DNA of 64,000 nt from Desemzia sp. RIT 804 (GCF_016892605.1 NZ_JAFEMV010000002.1:248001-312000); one strand, 5' to 3'. Counted from the stretch's first letter, positions 27,812 to 37,995 are shown. Numbers and translations: made by a program. Notes: generated from the sequence alone by a model not told the origin.

Positions 27812-27943
27812 ATGATAAACCATACTTATCACTTAAATGAGCTGTTTCAAATTTCTGGTTTGACTACTTCAGCTCATCGCAATAAACCTCCAAATACTAT
27901 TAGGCAGGCTAATTGCTTCTTCACTAAATTTTATTCTACTTAA
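27812..27943 (+). CDS. Putative 43-residue peptide gene
   Basis: AAGGAG precedes an ATG that opens a 43-codon frame (MINHTYHLNELFQISGLTTS ... FFTKFYST) without a membrane helix. Its stop codon is followed at once by a second strong AAAGGAGGGG site, after which only very short frames can be read (for example a 21-codon frame from TTG, or NLLGVYYKKKG from ATT). This looks like a small leader or peptide unit. No homologue is recognised and the coding call is tentative. Confidence 0.35.
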   Translation: MINHTYHLNELFQISGLTTSAHRNKPPNTIRQANCFFTKFYST

Positions 27944-28103
27944 AGGAGGGGATTGTCATTAATCTTTTGGGAGTTTACTACAAAAAGAAAGGTTAAGGTG
28001 ATCCGACTATCTCGCTAAGCTGTGCGTTAACAGCTGTCTAATTTTGAACATAGAAAATTATATATATCTACTGTGCACATAAAAAGAAGCGGCTATCCTT
28101 ACG

Positions 28104-28300
28104 CGGCTACTGCTGAAGTATCAAAAGTCAATTTGTGTGCCCTCTAGTCAAATTTCAAGTCTTAAAAGGAACGCAAATCCAATTTGCGTTCCTTTTTTGG
28201 GACAATTTCACCTTAAAGGGAACGCAACTTGATTTTGCGTTCCCTTTCTTCAAATCACTAATGCAATAGGTAACGCAAAAAAAGTAAGAACTGGTATGTT
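28104..28300. repeat. Hairpin-cluster repeat family 1, copy B
   Basis: The closest relative of copy A. It has the same leading segment (GCTGAAGTATC), two hairpins (28164-28198 with AAAAGGAACGCAAAT pairing with ATTTGCGTTCCTTTT, and 28215-28248 with AAAGGGAACGCAA pairing with TTGCGTTCCCTTT), and the same tail (GTAAGAACTGGTAT). Differences from copy A mostly fall in loops and spacers. No gene overlaps it. Confidence 0.8.
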
Positions 28301-28512
28301 GAACCCTATCCGATTTTTCTTTTCAAGTTGGATTATCTTCGAAATAAAACCACCTCTTTTTCAGCAACCTCGATGTCCTTACTCCCCTTTTTATGTGTAT
28401 ATTACTATAACAAAGGTAAGAAGCTTGTAAGTAGATTTTCTTTTTTATTTTTCAAAAGCAACGTATACTAAGATCAGTGCGTATTTCAGACTTAGAAAGG
28501 ACTTTTTGTTAA
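28301..28512. other. Upstream region of the AEC transporter gene
   Basis: AT-rich sequence with no gene. ACGTATACTAAG about 45 bases before the start offers a TATACT -10 candidate for the AEC transporter. No operator recognised. Confidence 0.35.
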
Positions 28513-29430
28513 ATGAATATTACTGCAATCATTATTGAACAAATGGGCATCATGTTCTTGCTCATCTTTTTCGGTTATTTTTTAATGAAAAAAAATGTTT
28601 TAACAAGTGAAGGTACTCAACAAATAGCCGGTATTTTGACAAAATACATCACGCCTATCATTTTGATCAATTCCTTTACTCAAAAATTTGAATCTAATCA
28701 AATCAATTTACTACTGCTGACAATGGGAGTCTCTTTACTGCTCTTAATCTCGAGGGCTTTTTTAAATCAATTTTTATTCAAAAAAGATCAGCGCATCGAT
28801 AAATTTGCTGCCACTTTTTCAAATTCCAACTTTATGGGAATCCCTTTAGTGATGTCCGTTTTAGGTTATGAAGGAGTCTTTTTCATGACTGGGTACATGG
28901 TTGTGTCCACTACTTTTCAATGGACTTACGGAATTTATACTGTAACTGGCGACAAGAGAATGGTGCAATTAAGAAATGCCTTATTGAATCCTGCATTTAT
29001 AGGTCTGTATGTTGGATTGTTCTTTTATTTGACCCAGATTCCACTGCCTTATGTAGTTTCTCAAACTTTTAATAGCCTGAGCAGTTTAAACACTCCCTTA
29101 GCCATGATTTTACTTGGAAGTTATATAGCAAACAGTCACTTATGGGATATTTTCAATTCAAAAGCTGCTTACTGGACAACTGCTTTAAGATTGATTCTTT
29201 ATCCATTAGTTGGGACACTGATATTGCAGCTTTTGCCTTTAGACAATTATTTGATCTTGATGGTTCTTACCATTGCCTCCGCAGCTCCATCCGCCATCAA
29301 CACTGCCCTGTTTTCTCAAATTTACGGTGGAGACTACCAATATGGAGCACGAATCGTAATATTGTCTACTTTACTCTCTATCATTACTCTTCCTATAAAT
29401 ATAACCATAGCGAACGCTTTTTTTTCATAA
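28513..29430 (+). CDS. AEC (auxin efflux carrier) family transporter
   Basis: A 305-residue membrane protein with about ten helices. It shows an early FFGYFLMKKNVLT and a mid-protein FSNSNFMGIPLVMSVLG (typical AEC/malate-permease sequence), and a late helix pair with IASAAPSAINTALFSQIYGG. Bacterial members move organic acids such as malate, lactate or malonate. The substrate cannot be told here and no metabolic gene adjoins it. GAAAGGA precedes the ATG and a strong terminator follows. Confidence 0.85.
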   Translation: MNITAIIIEQMGIMFLLIFFGYFLMKKNVLTSEGTQQIAGILTKYITPIILINSFTQKFESNQINLLLLTMGVSLLLLISRAFLNQFLFKKDQRIDKFAATFSNSNFMGIPLVMSVLGYEGVFFMTGYMVVSTTFQWTYGIYTVTGDKRMVQLRNALLNPAFIGLYVGLFFYLTQIPLPYVVSQTFNSLSSLNTPLAMILLGSYIANSHLWDIFNSKAAYWTTALRLILYPLVGTLILQLLPLDNYLILMVLTIASAAPSAINTALFSQIYGGDYQYGARIVILSTLLSIITLPINITIANAFFS

Positions 29431-29476
29431 ACTAAATAATGTACCTCTAAACAGTTGAATAATTAGGATCAAACAA

Positions 29477-29545
29477 AATACTCCAACCATTTAACTAACT
29501 TCTCAAAAATAAGAAGTGTTAAATAGTTGGAGTATTCATTTTTTA
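29477..29545. terminator. Bidirectional terminator between the AEC gene and araA
   Basis: AATACTCCAAC pairs with GTTGGAGTATT, extended by ATTTAA/TTAAAT and CTTCT/AGAAG. ATTTTTT follows on the plus strand and ATTTTG on the minus strand, so it can serve both convergent genes. Confidence 0.85.
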
Positions 29546-29561
29546 GTCCTCTTAATTTTTA

Positions 29562-30986
29562 TTAATCAATCACTATCGTTTCCAAATCAACCATCGTTGC
29601 CCAATCTTGGATTTGTTCTACTGTTAAAACTAACGAAACTACTGTATGGTGTCCACCACCAGACTGAATCCATTTAGTTAGACCTTCTTTAAAGTTAGGT
29701 TGAGGTTTCCATAATACCCGGGCTACAGGTAGATTGGGTGCTTCTTGAGTTGGGATTTCAGCCTCTACAGCATTGATCAATAATCTGTAATGAGTTCCCA
29801 AGTCTAACATTGAAACTACGACCCCGCTTCCAGCTGCTCCATCAAATACTAAACGTGCTGGATCCTCCTTATCGCCAATACCAAGAGGTTGCACAATCAC
29901 TTTTGGCTTGCTGCTTGCTAAAGTAGGATCTACTTCTAACATATGTGATTGTAAAATCGTTTCATTTCCTTCTGTTAAATCGTACGTGTAATCTTCCATG
30001 AATCCGGTCTGCTTATTTTTAGCCATAATTTTCATTAAACGATCTAATGCAGCAGTCTTCCAGTCGCCTTCTCCAGCAAAACCATAACCTTCAGCGTTTA
30101 ATCGTTGAACAGCCATCCCTGGTAATTGTTTCATTCCATGTAGATCTTCAAAATTTGTTGTGAAGGCTGTATAATTTCCTGCCTCAAGGAATCTTCGCAA
30201 AGCAATCTCAATTTTGATTTGCTCTTTTACATGTTCTTCATAGTATGCTGGTTCATTAGTCCCAAATTCAAAATCATATAAATTTTCGCACTCTTCATAA
30301 GTAGCTTGGATTTCTTCATTTGTTACCTTGCCCATTTCTGCTACTAAATCACCAATGCCATAGTAATCTACAGTCCAACCGAACTGGATAGCTGCTTCAA
30401 CTTTATCCCCTTCTGTTACAGCAACATGTCGCATGTTATCTCCAAAGCGTGCTACTTTGATATTTTGACTTTCGATAAACCCGATAGCGGAATCCATCCA
30501 TAAAGCAATATCTTGTTGGACCGATTGGTTTCCCCAATATCCTACGACAATTTTATTGTTTTTCTTCAAACGTGCATTGATGAAACCATACTCGCGATCC
30601 CCGTGAGCTGATTGATTTAAGTTCATAAAATCCATATCAATGGTATCCCAAGGAATTTTTTCATTGAACTGTGTCGCTAAATGCAATAATGGTTTTTGCA
30701 GTAATTTTGTACCGGCTATCCACATCTTTGCAGGAGAGAATGTATGCATCCATGTAATCACACCAGCCACATCATCTTGGTAATTCACTTCTTTCATTAC
30801 ATTCTTGATTTCATCTGAAGTTGTTACTAACTCTTTGAAAACTAATGGGTAAGACAAGACACCACTCTTATTTAATCCTTCAACCATCTCAACAGCATGT
30901 TCTTTAACTTGATTTAACGTCTCTTCACCATATAAGTTTTGACTCCCTACCACGAACCAGAATTCTTTTGTATTTGTTTTCAACAT
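29562..30986 (-). CDS. araA: L-arabinose isomerase
   Basis: A 474-residue isomerase converting L-arabinose to L-ribulose in the cytoplasm. Recognisable blocks include [16 protein letters not shown] at the N-terminus, the substrate region [26 protein letters not shown] and the late [15 protein letters not shown] precedes the ATG. It is the last gene of araB-araD-araA, all read from the AraR-controlled promoter upstream of araB. Confidence 0.97.
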   Translation of the reverse strand: MLKTNTKEFWFVVGSQNLYGEETLNQVKEHAVEMVEGLNKSGVLSYPLVFKELVTTSDEIKNVMKEVNYQDDVAGVITWMHTFSPAKMWIAGTKLLQKPLLHLATQFNEKIPWDTIDMDFMNLNQSAHGDREYGFINARLKKNNKIVVGYWGNQSVQQDIALWMDSAIGFIESQNIKVARFGDNMRHVAVTEGDKVEAAIQFGWTVDYYGIGDLVAEMGKVTNEEIQATYEECENLYDFEFGTNEPAYYEEHVKEQIKIEIALRRFLEAGNYTAFTTNFEDLHGMKQLPGMAVQRLNAEGYGFAGEGDWKTAALDRLMKIMAKNKQTGFMEDYTYDLTEGNETILQSHMLEVDPTLASSKPKVIVQPLGIGDKEDPARLVFDGAAGSGVVVSMLDLGTHYRLLINAVEAEIPTQEAPNLPVARVLWKPQPNFKEGLTKWIQSGGGHHTVVSLVLTVEQIQDWATMVDLETIVID

Positions 30987-31007
30987 ATTGTTTAGCTCCT
31001 CTATTTT

Positions 31008-31706
31008 TTATTTAGTTTGTCCATAATAGGCATTTTCGCCATGTTTTCTTTTAAAGTGTTTATCTAGCAGTGTTTGATCCATTCGAATATCAAATGGATT
31101 TAACTGTAAAGAATGATATGTCATCTCTGCAACTTGTTCCAACACAACCGCATTATGGACAGCATTCTCCGCAGATGTTCCCCACGTAAATGGTCCATGA
31201 TCATTTACCAGTACCCCTGGAACTTCGTCAGGTGTTAAAGCTTTTTCTTTAAAAGTTTCAATGATTACTGTCCCAGTTTGTTTTTCATAATTGATCGTGA
31301 TTTCTTCTTCTTTCATTGCACGTGTTACTGGAATGTCTCCATAAAAGTAGTCTCCTTGAGTTGTACCAGCTGCAGGAATTGAACGTCCAGCTTGTGCAAA
31401 GGAAACAGCCCAAGGTGAATGAGTATGTACGATACCTTTTATAGTAGGAAACGCTTTATACAATTCAACATGTGTAGCCGTATCACTTGAAGGATTCATA
31501 TCTCCCTCAACCACTTTCCCGTCCAAATCCACTACTACCATATCTTTAGGTTGTAAGTTCTCATATTCAACGCCACTTGGCTTTATCACAACGAGACCTT
31601 GATCTCGGTCGATACCACTGACGTTTCCCCAAGTAAAAGTAATCAAATGGTATTTAGGTAATAGCATGTTGGCTTCAAAGACTTCTTTTTTCAACTCTTC
31701 TAACAT
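31008..31706 (-). CDS. araD: L-ribulose-5-phosphate 4-epimerase
   Basis: A 232-residue class II aldolase-fold enzyme that turns L-ribulose 5-phosphate into D-xylulose 5-phosphate. The zinc-binding histidines are in [13 protein letters not shown] and the late [12 protein letters not shown]. The phosphate/substrate segment is [20 protein letters not shown]. The ATG used has AGGAGG seven bases upstream; a TTG two codons earlier is rejected. Middle gene of the araBDA operon. Confidence 0.96.
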   Translation of the reverse strand: MLEELKKEVFEANMLLPKYHLITFTWGNVSGIDRDQGLVVIKPSGVEYENLQPKDMVVVDLDGKVVEGDMNPSSDTATHVELYKAFPTIKGIVHTHSPWAVSFAQAGRSIPAAGTTQGDYFYGDIPVTRAMKEEEITINYEKQTGTVIIETFKEKALTPDEVPGVLVNDHGPFTWGTSAENAVHNAVVLEQVAEMTYHSLQLNPFDIRMDQTLLDKHFKRKHGENAYYGQTK

Positions 31707-31759
31707 GTTCAACCTCCTATATTTATTTGCTGCATTTTTTATTTCATTTGTGTTTTTAC

Positions 31760-33367
31760 TTAATTTAAAAAATCAATAGCTGCTTGCTCAATAGGCAATC
31801 CTTTTTTATAACGGTCAACAAACACTTCAAATCCAACTACTTCCTCTTCAAGAGGCTCAATAGTAGATCCTTTTTCATCTTTAAATACTTTACTTTCTAA
31901 AAAATCAGCCAACGGTTCATTACTCTCTTTTTCACGTAAATAAGCGGCCAATAAAGCAATTCCCCAGGCTCCGCCTTCTCCAGCAGTTTCCATGACAGTC
32001 ACAGGTGCATTCATTACTGATGCCATAACATGCTGCCCTACTTCTTTAGTTTTAAAGATTCCTCCATGACCGACAATTTTATCAATGTTGATTTTTTCTT
32101 CTTTTGTCAAAATATCCATCCCGATTTTCATAGCTCCAAATGCTGTAAATAAATGAACGCGCATAAAGTTAGCGAGAGTGAAGCGGCTATCGGGTTGGCG
32201 CACAAACAACGGTCTACCTTTATCTATACGAGTAATATTTTCTCCAGAATAATATCCATATGACAGTAAGCCTCCGCCATCTAAGTCCCCTTTAAGAGCT
32301 TCTTTGAATAGTAAGGCAAATATGTCATTTTTATCTAATTGCAGCCCTGCTGCTGAAGCAAATTCTGCAAAGAGATTTACCCAAGCATTCATATCTGAGG
32401 AACAATTATTCGTATGTACCATACCTACTAGGCTTCCTGTTGGAGTCGTTACTAAGTCAATCTCTGGATGAACACGTTTCAATTCTTTTTCCAAAACGAT
32501 CATGGCGAATGCAGAGGTTCCTGCTGAAATATTTCCTGTGCGTTCCGATACACTGTTAGTCGCAGTCATACCTGTACCAGCATCTCCCTCTGGCGGACAA
32601 ATAGGAATACCTGAGTTTAAATTACCTGAAGGATCTAATAAATCAGCCCCCTCTTCTGTTAATATTCCTGCATTATCACCAGCAACTAGTATTTTTGGTA
32701 AAATACTTTCAATTTGCCAAGAGTATTCTTTTTCTTTGATTAGATCACTATATTGATGAAGCATTTTTTGATGGTAGTTTTTAGTTGTGGTATCAATTGG
32801 AAACATACCTGAAGCGTCTCCAACCCCAATGACTTTTTCGCCAGTCATTTTCCAATGAACATAGCCAGCAAGCGTAGTAAAAAAATCTATTTCTTTTACA
32901 TGCTCTTCATCATTTAATATAGCTTGATGCAAATGAGCAATACTCCAACGTTGTGGTATAGGATAATTAAAAAAATTAGTCAATTCTTTTTCAGACGATT
33001 CAGTCATTGCATTTCGCCATGTACGAAAAGGAACTAAAAGTTCTCCTTGCTTATCAAAAGCTAGATAACCATGCATCATTGCACTAAAACCAATAGAGCC
33101 TATTGAATTCACTACTTCACCATATCGTTCTTGAACTTCATCAGTCATTGCTTGATAGCTTCCTTGTAACCCCTTCCAAATTTGATCAAGCGAATATGTC
33201 CAAACTCCATCTTCGAGTTGGTTCTCCCATTCATAACTTCCTGAGGCAATTGGTTGATGCTGCGAATCAATCAACACAGCTTTGATTCTGGTAGAGCCTA
33301 ACTCAATACCTAAAGAAGTTTGCTTATTTAAAATATCTTTTTTGGCTTTTTCTAATTTACTATTCAA
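31760..33367 (-). CDS. araB: L-ribulokinase, lactic-acid-bacterium type
   Basis: A FGGY-family kinase of 535 residues whose opening ([18 protein letters not shown]) and landmarks (ISFSA-like [47 protein letters not shown]) match the AraB lineage of lactobacilli rather than the B. subtilis type. It phosphorylates L-ribulose. The start appears to be TTG. An ATG with ideal spacing lies five bases upstream in another frame and meets TGA after one codon (ATGTTTTGA), so a two-codon upstream frame overlaps the real start. First gene of the araBDA operon. Confidence 0.92.
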   Translation of the reverse strand: MNSKLEKAKKDILNKQTSLGIELGSTRIKAVLIDSQHQPIASGSYEWENQLEDGVWTYSLDQIWKGLQGSYQAMTDEVQERYGEVVNSIGSIGFSAMMHGYLAFDKQGELLVPFRTWRNAMTESSEKELTNFFNYPIPQRWSIAHLHQAILNDEEHVKEIDFFTTLAGYVHWKMTGEKVIGVGDASGMFPIDTTTKNYHQKMLHQYSDLIKEKEYSWQIESILPKILVAGDNAGILTEEGADLLDPSGNLNSGIPICPPEGDAGTGMTATNSVSERTGNISAGTSAFAMIVLEKELKRVHPEIDLVTTPTGSLVGMVHTNNCSSDMNAWVNLFAEFASAAGLQLDKNDIFALLFKEALKGDLDGGGLLSYGYYSGENITRIDKGRPLFVRQPDSRFTLANFMRVHLFTAFGAMKIGMDILTKEEKINIDKIVGHGGIFKTKEVGQHVMASVMNAPVTVMETAGEGGAWGIALLAAYLREKESNEPLADFLESKVFKDEKGSTIEPLEEEVVGFEVFVDRYKKGLPIEQAAIDFLN

Positions 33368-33397
33368 AACATGTCAACTCCTTGTCCATCCCTAAAA

Positions 33398-33413
33398 TAG
33401 AAAGCGCTATCAG
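33398..33413. promoter_or_regulatory. cre-like site downstream of the araB promoter
   Basis: TAGAAAGCGCTATCAG matches 14 of 16 cre positions and centres on the AGCGCT core. It lies between the TATAAT box and the araB start, a roadblock position for CcpA. Confidence 0.6.
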
Positions 33414-33426
33414 TACTACAATAAAA

Positions 33427-33483
33427 ATTATACCTCTATTGTACGTACACGTCAATTAAAATATTTAAAAACGTACGTACAAT
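33427..33483 (-). promoter_or_regulatory. araBDA promoter with two AraR boxes
   Basis: TTGACG (33455-33450) and TATAAT (33432-33427) are separated by exactly 17 bases. One AraR box (ATTGTACGTACACGT) covers the spacer and -35 (33438-33452), and a second (AAACGTACGTACAAT) lies upstream at 33469-33483, with centres about 31 bases apart. Both match the AraR operator core TTGTACGTACAA. Repressor bound to both boxes would occlude the polymerase. Confidence 0.88.
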
Positions 33484-33536
33484 AAAGGTATATTTTATTT
33501 TACTCACAATTTAAGGTGTAAAAGCTACAAAATAGC

Positions 33537-34631
33537 TTAATCTATTTCAGTATTTTTGCTTGTAGAAGAACGAGTTATCAATTTTGGTTCATAAATAATG
33601 GAGTCCTGTTTAAAAGAATTCTTCTCGATTGCTTGTATGATCCAGTTCGCAGCATCTCTTCCTAATTGATCTTTAGGATGATTGATGGAAGTCAACTTTA
33701 CATCTGTCGCAGTGCTTAAGAAAGAATTATCATGACTGACGATCGAGATATCTTGTGGTATTTTTTTTCCTATCGCTTGAATACGTTCTATGACTTTTAC
33801 AGCAATCTGATCATTGTAGCAAACGAAAGCGGTCGGTGAATTATCCAGTTGTAAGACGCGATCTATTTTCTTAGTCAGATTCTCTATACTCTCTGTATCA
33901 AAGGTAATCATCAAGTTTCCATCGAAAGCCTTATTAATCTTGCTATAAGCTCTTACGAATCCTTTCATTCGTTCTTTCCCTTGTAAATCATCTGTTTTTG
34001 TTACCATACAGATTCTAGTGTGTCCCAAATCTAATAAATGAGATGTTAATTTTTCGCTTGCTAATCTATCATCCATTCTGATTTCTGGAGCTTCCAATTC
34101 TTCATAGGAAGCATTAATAGACACATAAGGAATGCCTCTTTCTTGAATACCTAAATAATAGTTTAAGTTAGGATTCAAGTTTGCACTTTTAGTTGGTTCA
34201 ATAATCAACCCATCAACGCGCTTTTCCAACATCATTTCCAGACTTCTTTTTTCATTTTCAACATTATTTTGTGTACTAGACAATAATAATGCGTAGCCTT
34301 TTTTGCTTAATACATCTTCTATTCCTCTAATAATAGATGGGAAAATGTAATCAGAAAGATACGTCGTGATGACTCCAATTGTTTTTTGTGAGGTATCTTT
34401 TTGTTCTAATCGATATTGATTACTTACATATGTCCCTGAACCTTGTTCTTTTTTTAAATAACCTTCATTCACTAGTTCTGCTATAGACTGTCGAATAGTA
34501 TGCCTACTAACATTGAATTTATCTTTTAACTCAGCTTCTGAAGGAATTTTACTACTTACTTCATATTCTCCATTTAAAATAAGCTGTTTTATTTCGTTCT
34601 TGATGATGATGTATTTTGGCTCGCTTACCAT
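33537..34631 (-). CDS. araR: Arabinose repressor, GntR/LacI chimera
   Basis: A repressor of 364 residues with an N-terminal GntR-type winged helix (SSKIPSEAELKDKFNVSRHTIRQSIAELVNEGYLKKEQGSGTYV in two blocks, residues about 25-70) and a C-terminal LacI-type sugar-binding domain (TIGVITTYLSDYIF ... VDGLIIEP ... TSINHPKDQLG). This fusion defines AraR, which leaves DNA when L-arabinose binds. The ATG follows GGAGGAG; an upstream extension would run through the promoter. An AraR box in its own promoter indicates autoregulation. Confidence 0.94.
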   Translation of the reverse strand: MVSEPKYIIIKNEIKQLILNGEYEVSSKIPSEAELKDKFNVSRHTIRQSIAELVNEGYLKKEQGSGTYVSNQYRLEQKDTSQKTIGVITTYLSDYIFPSIIRGIEDVLSKKGYALLLSSTQNNVENEKRSLEMMLEKRVDGLIIEPTKSANLNPNLNYYLGIQERGIPYVSINASYEELEAPEIRMDDRLASEKLTSHLLDLGHTRICMVTKTDDLQGKERMKGFVRAYSKINKAFDGNLMITFDTESIENLTKKIDRVLQLDNSPTAFVCYNDQIAVKVIERIQAIGKKIPQDISIVSHDNSFLSTATDVKLTSINHPKDQLGRDAANWIIQAIEKNSFKQDSIIYEPKLITRSSTSKNTEID

Positions 34632-34648
34632 AAGTTCACTCCTCCATA

Positions 34649-34693
34649 AGTTGTACGTACGTATATAGTACAGGAAGTAACATTTACTTGCAA
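34649..34693 (-). promoter_or_regulatory. araR promoter with AraR box
   Basis: TTGCAA (34688-34693) and TACTAT are separated by 17 bases, and an AraR box (GTACGTAC core, 34649-34664) lies right after the -10 element, over the transcription start. A weaker half-site with TTGTACAT lies just upstream near 34695-34710. This fits autorepression. Confidence 0.75.
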
Positions 34694-34763
34694 TAATGTA
34701 CAACCTTTTTTATTCAGATCTAGTTTTATTCTCCATATCTCATTATATAATTAATTCATAGAG

Positions 34764-34811
34764 AAAAGCAGTTAAGTTACCTTGTTAAAAGGTTGACATA
34801 ACTGCTTTTTG
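34764..34811 (-). terminator. Terminator of the arabinose ABC importer operon
   Basis: AAAAGCAGTTA pairs with TAACTGCTTTTT, with an inner CCTT/AAGG stem. On the minus strand it ends in TTTT after the stem. It separates the EIIB-like gene from araR. Confidence 0.85.
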
Positions 34812-34831
34812 TATCATTTTTATTTTTCGCT

Positions 34832-35146
34832 TTATAACATAGTCTCTAATTTGCTGTATATTGCTTGAGAGTTTAGTAATTTATAATCTTCCTCATCAAT
34901 CAATCTATATGGTACCTTTTTATAGTTGAGTAACTCTTCTAGTCTAGAAACCTCATATTTAGCTTGAGGACCAATTAATAAAGCATCGATTTTCTGTTCT
35001 TTTATAACATTTTCAGCAATTATCGCAGGTGCAGAATAGATGTGATACTTTTCCCCTTTATCTTCCGCGATTCTTTGTAGATTTTTCACTATCAGCCCAG
35101 CTGTTATACCCGCTGTACAGATCAAAAGAATTGTTTTATCTTCCAC
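34832..35146 (-). CDS. Orphan PTS lactose/cellobiose-type EIIB-like protein
   Basis: A 104-residue protein with the EIIB Lac/Cel fold signature: cysteine C10 in ILLICTAGITAGLIVKNL, the phosphocysteine loop position, followed by an alternating strand-helix pattern with DALLIGPQAKYEV. No EIIA, EIIC or other PTS component lies in the window. It is the last gene of an AraR-controlled ABC importer operon, 27 bases after the permease. That context suggests a regulatory or phosphorylation link between PTS and arabinose uptake rather than sugar transport itself, which is inference. The ATG is preceded by a weak GGGGTGT-like site. Confidence 0.8.
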   Translation of the reverse strand: MEDKTILLICTAGITAGLIVKNLQRIAEDKGEKYHIYSAPAIIAENVIKEQKIDALLIGPQAKYEVSRLEELLNYKKVPYRLIDEEDYKLLNSQAIYSKLETML

Positions 35147-35173
35147 TAATGAGACACCCCTTAGTTTTACATA

Positions 35174-36391
35174 TTAAGTTGCTTTTCTTTTTCTGCTGTA
35201 GATATCAAAAGCTACTGCGAGTAATAATATTAATCCTTTTATGGCTTGCTGCCAGTCAATCCCTACTCCCATAATAGACATCCCATTATTTAAAATCCCC
35301 ATGATCAGTCCACCAATTACGGCTCCAAGAATAGTTCCGATACCACCAGAAGCTGAAGCTCCACCTATATATACAGCCGCAATAGCATCTAATTCAAATC
35401 CATTCCCTGCATTTGGTGTAGCAGCGTTTAGACGAGAAGCTACTAATAAACCAGATAAAGCTGCCATAACGCCCATATTTACAAATATCCAAAAAGTTAA
35501 TTTTTTCGTTTTAACCCCAGATAATTCAGCCGCTTTTCTATTTCCTCCTGTTGCATATACTTGTCTTCCGATAGTAGTTTTTGTTGTTAAGAAACCATAG
35601 ATCATGACTAAAACAGCTACAAGAATCAAAATAACAGGATAACCTTGATAAGAAGCCAGTACAAAGGTCAACAACATGATCGCTACGAACATAATAGCTA
35701 CTTTAGTTGCAAACCACACCACGGATTCTACTTCAAACAAATTATCTTTTTTTCTTTTACGTACTTTCCACATGTTCCAAACTGCTAACAATGATAAAAG
35801 TAGTCCTATTAGAATCGAAGTAATATGCAAGCCGCCTTCTCCAAAGAAATCTGGAATATATCCTGAGCTCAATTTAGTAAAGGCTACTGGGAAAGGTGCA
35901 AGCGTAGTGCCTCCTAAAATTACCTGTGTCAGTCCCCTAAAGGATAATAATCCTGCTAGTGTAACAATGAATGCTGGAATACCAATATAAGAGATCCAAA
36001 AACCGTTCCAAGCTCCTATCAATCCACCTATCAATAAAGACACGATTATAGCTACGAAAGGGGGCCACTGCCACTGAACCATCATCACAGCGGAAGATGC
36101 ACCGACAAAAGCTACAACAGATCCTACTGATAAATCTACATCACCAAGTAAAATAACCAGCAACATCCCTACAGCTAACACAAGAATATGACTATTTTGT
36201 AATATTAAATTTGTGATATTTAATGGTCTCCAAAGGATTCCATCTGTCAATAATTGAAATGCTATTAAAATAGCAATTAAAATAAAGATCATACTGTATT
36301 TACTGAGAATATCTAAAACTATATCCTTAATCGTCTTTTTTTCTCTAGTATTGCCTTTTATCTCTAGTTTTTTATCCCCAAGTTGTTCCAT
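35174..36391 (-). CDS. Monosaccharide ABC transporter permease (MmsB/GguB/XylH type)
   Basis: A 405-residue membrane permease with about ten helices. Family landmarks are VGMLLVILLGDVDLSVGSVV, GIPAFIVTLAGLLSFRGL and the late YIGGASASGGIGTILGAVIGGL. These permeases form the channel of pentose/hexose importers of the ChvE-GguAB class. Its start is only one base beyond the ATPase stop codon. Promoter control by AraR makes L-arabinose the likely substrate. Confidence 0.92.
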   Translation of the reverse strand: MEQLGDKKLEIKGNTREKKTIKDIVLDILSKYSMIFILIAILIAFQLLTDGILWRPLNITNLILQNSHILVLAVGMLLVILLGDVDLSVGSVVAFVGASSAVMMVQWQWPPFVAIIVSLLIGGLIGAWNGFWISYIGIPAFIVTLAGLLSFRGLTQVILGGTTLAPFPVAFTKLSSGYIPDFFGEGGLHITSILIGLLLSLLAVWNMWKVRKRKKDNLFEVESVVWFATKVAIMFVAIMLLTFVLASYQGYPVILILVAVLVMIYGFLTTKTTIGRQVYATGGNRKAAELSGVKTKKLTFWIFVNMGVMAALSGLLVASRLNAATPNAGNGFELDAIAAVYIGGASASGGIGTILGAVIGGLIMGILNNGMSIMGVGIDWQQAIKGLILLLAVAFDIYSRKRKAT

Positions 36392-36392
36392 A

Positions 36393-37922
36393 TTATATCA
36401 TTGCCTCCTCAGCAGTCATAAGTTTCATCAAATTCTCTTGTGTCGCTTCATTTTTAGTGATATTCCCTGTAAAACGACCTTCGTTCATAGTATAGATCCT
36501 ATCGCACATACCTAATATTTCAGGCAGCTCTGATGAAATGATACAAATTGCTTTCCCTTCTCTTGCCATTTGTTCAATGATAGAATAGATCTCAAACTTA
36601 GCTCCTACATCTATACCCCGAGTAGGTTCATCAAGAAAAAGAATATCTGGTTCTGACATCAACCATTTTCCAAGAACGACTTTTTGTTGATTTCCTCCAC
36701 TTAAGCTTGCAACATTTTGATAAATGTCTTTGGTTTTGATTCGCATATTATCTCGATATTTTTCAGCCTCGATAATTTCTTTTTCTTTATCTATAACACC
36801 TTGTGCTGCAATTTTTGATAAACTTGCGATAGTAATATTTTCCTTTATATCTTGTAATAGATTTAAACCATAATTTTTTCTATCTTCTGATAGATAAGCA
36901 ATTCGATTTTTGATGGCATCAGATACATTGTTGATTTTTATTTCTTTACCGTCTTTTATTATTTGTCCGCTTATACCATGACCATAGGATTTACCAAATA
37001 AACTCATAGCAAATTCTGTTCTTCCAGCTCCCATTAATCCCGCAATACCTACTATTTCTCCAGCATTAATATAAAAATCGATATTGTCATTTACTTTTCT
37101 CTTTGTATCTATAGGGTGATGAACCGTCCAGTTTTTCACTTCAAATATCTTTTGTCCTATATCAGGTTTTCTATCTGGGTATCTATTTGTTAAATCTCTT
37201 CCAACCATCCCTTTAATAATTCTATTTTCATCGATTTGCTCATTTGTTAATGTTTCAATAGATTTACCATCTCGGATAATGGTTACATTATCTGCAACTT
37301 CCGTTATCTCGTTTAATTTGTGAGAGATAATAATGGAAGTTATTCCTTGTTTTTTGAATTCTTTCATCAGTTCCAATAGATTCTTACTATCTTCTTCGTT
37401 TAAAGCTGCTGTAGGTTCATCTAATATAAGTAATTGAACATCTTTAGAGAATGCTTTTGCGATCTCTACTAACTGCTGTTGCCCTACTCCCAATTGAGTC
37501 ACTAGAGTATTAGGTGAAACTGCTAAACCAACAGTCTTTAATAAGTTTGAAGCTTTTTTTTCAGTTAGATTCCAATCGATGATACCTTTTTTTGATTGCT
37601 CATTACCTAAAAAGATATTTTCTTTGATTGATAGATAAGGAATAAGTGCTAATTCTTGGTGTATAATTACGACGCCTTTTTGTTCACTACCCGATATGGA
37701 TTTAAACTCGCAAACTTCTCCGTTATAAATAATATCTCCTGTATATTCCCCAAATGGATAAACGCCACTCAGAACCTTCATCAGCGTTGATTTACCAGCT
37801 CCATTTTCTCCGCATAAAGCATGAATCTCACCTTTTTTTACTTTAAGATTTACATTATTTAAAGCTTTGACACCAGAGAAGTCTTTTGTAATATTTTTCA
37901 TTTCTAAAATTATGTCTGACAT
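36393..37922 (-). CDS. Monosaccharide ABC transporter ATP-binding protein (two domains)
   Basis: A 509-residue ATPase with two nucleotide-binding domains fused, as in MmsA/GguA/XylG. Domain 1 has Walker [10 protein letters not shown], signature [11 protein letters not shown] and Walker [12 protein letters not shown]. Domain 2 has the degenerate loop GLMGAGRTE, signature [14 protein letters not shown] and [12 protein letters not shown]. It powers the adjacent permease. The ATG follows GGAG; an upstream ATG would start within the intercistronic hairpin. Confidence 0.94.
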   Translation of the reverse strand: MSDIILEMKNITKDFSGVKALNNVNLKVKKGEIHALCGENGAGKSTLMKVLSGVYPFGEYTGDIIYNGEVCEFKSISGSEQKGVVIIHQELALIPYLSIKENIFLGNEQSKKGIIDWNLTEKKASNLLKTVGLAVSPNTLVTQLGVGQQQLVEIAKAFSKDVQLLILDEPTAALNEEDSKNLLELMKEFKKQGITSIIISHKLNEITEVADNVTIIRDGKSIETLTNEQIDENRIIKGMVGRDLTNRYPDRKPDIGQKIFEVKNWTVHHPIDTKRKVNDNIDFYINAGEIVGIAGLMGAGRTEFAMSLFGKSYGHGISGQIIKDGKEIKINNVSDAIKNRIAYLSEDRKNYGLNLLQDIKENITIASLSKIAAQGVIDKEKEIIEAEKYRDNMRIKTKDIYQNVASLSGGNQQKVVLGKWLMSEPDILFLDEPTRGIDVGAKFEIYSIIEQMAREGKAICIISSELPEILGMCDRIYTMNEGRFTGNITKNEATQENLMKLMTAEEAMI

Positions 37923-37941
37923 ACGCTCACTCCTAATCTTA

Positions 37942-37981
37942 TTTCGGATCTTATTTGCCATGTAGCAAATAAGATCCGAAA
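37942..37981 (-). other. Perfect intercistronic hairpin after the arabinose binding protein
   Basis: TTTCGGATCTTATTTGC and its exact complement form a 17-bp stem with a six-base loop, without a following T-run. It lies between the binding-protein gene and the ATPase gene, where such stems partially stop transcription or protect the upstream mRNA, giving more binding protein than membrane components. Confidence 0.75.
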
Positions 37982-37995
37982 CAATTTGTTAGTTG

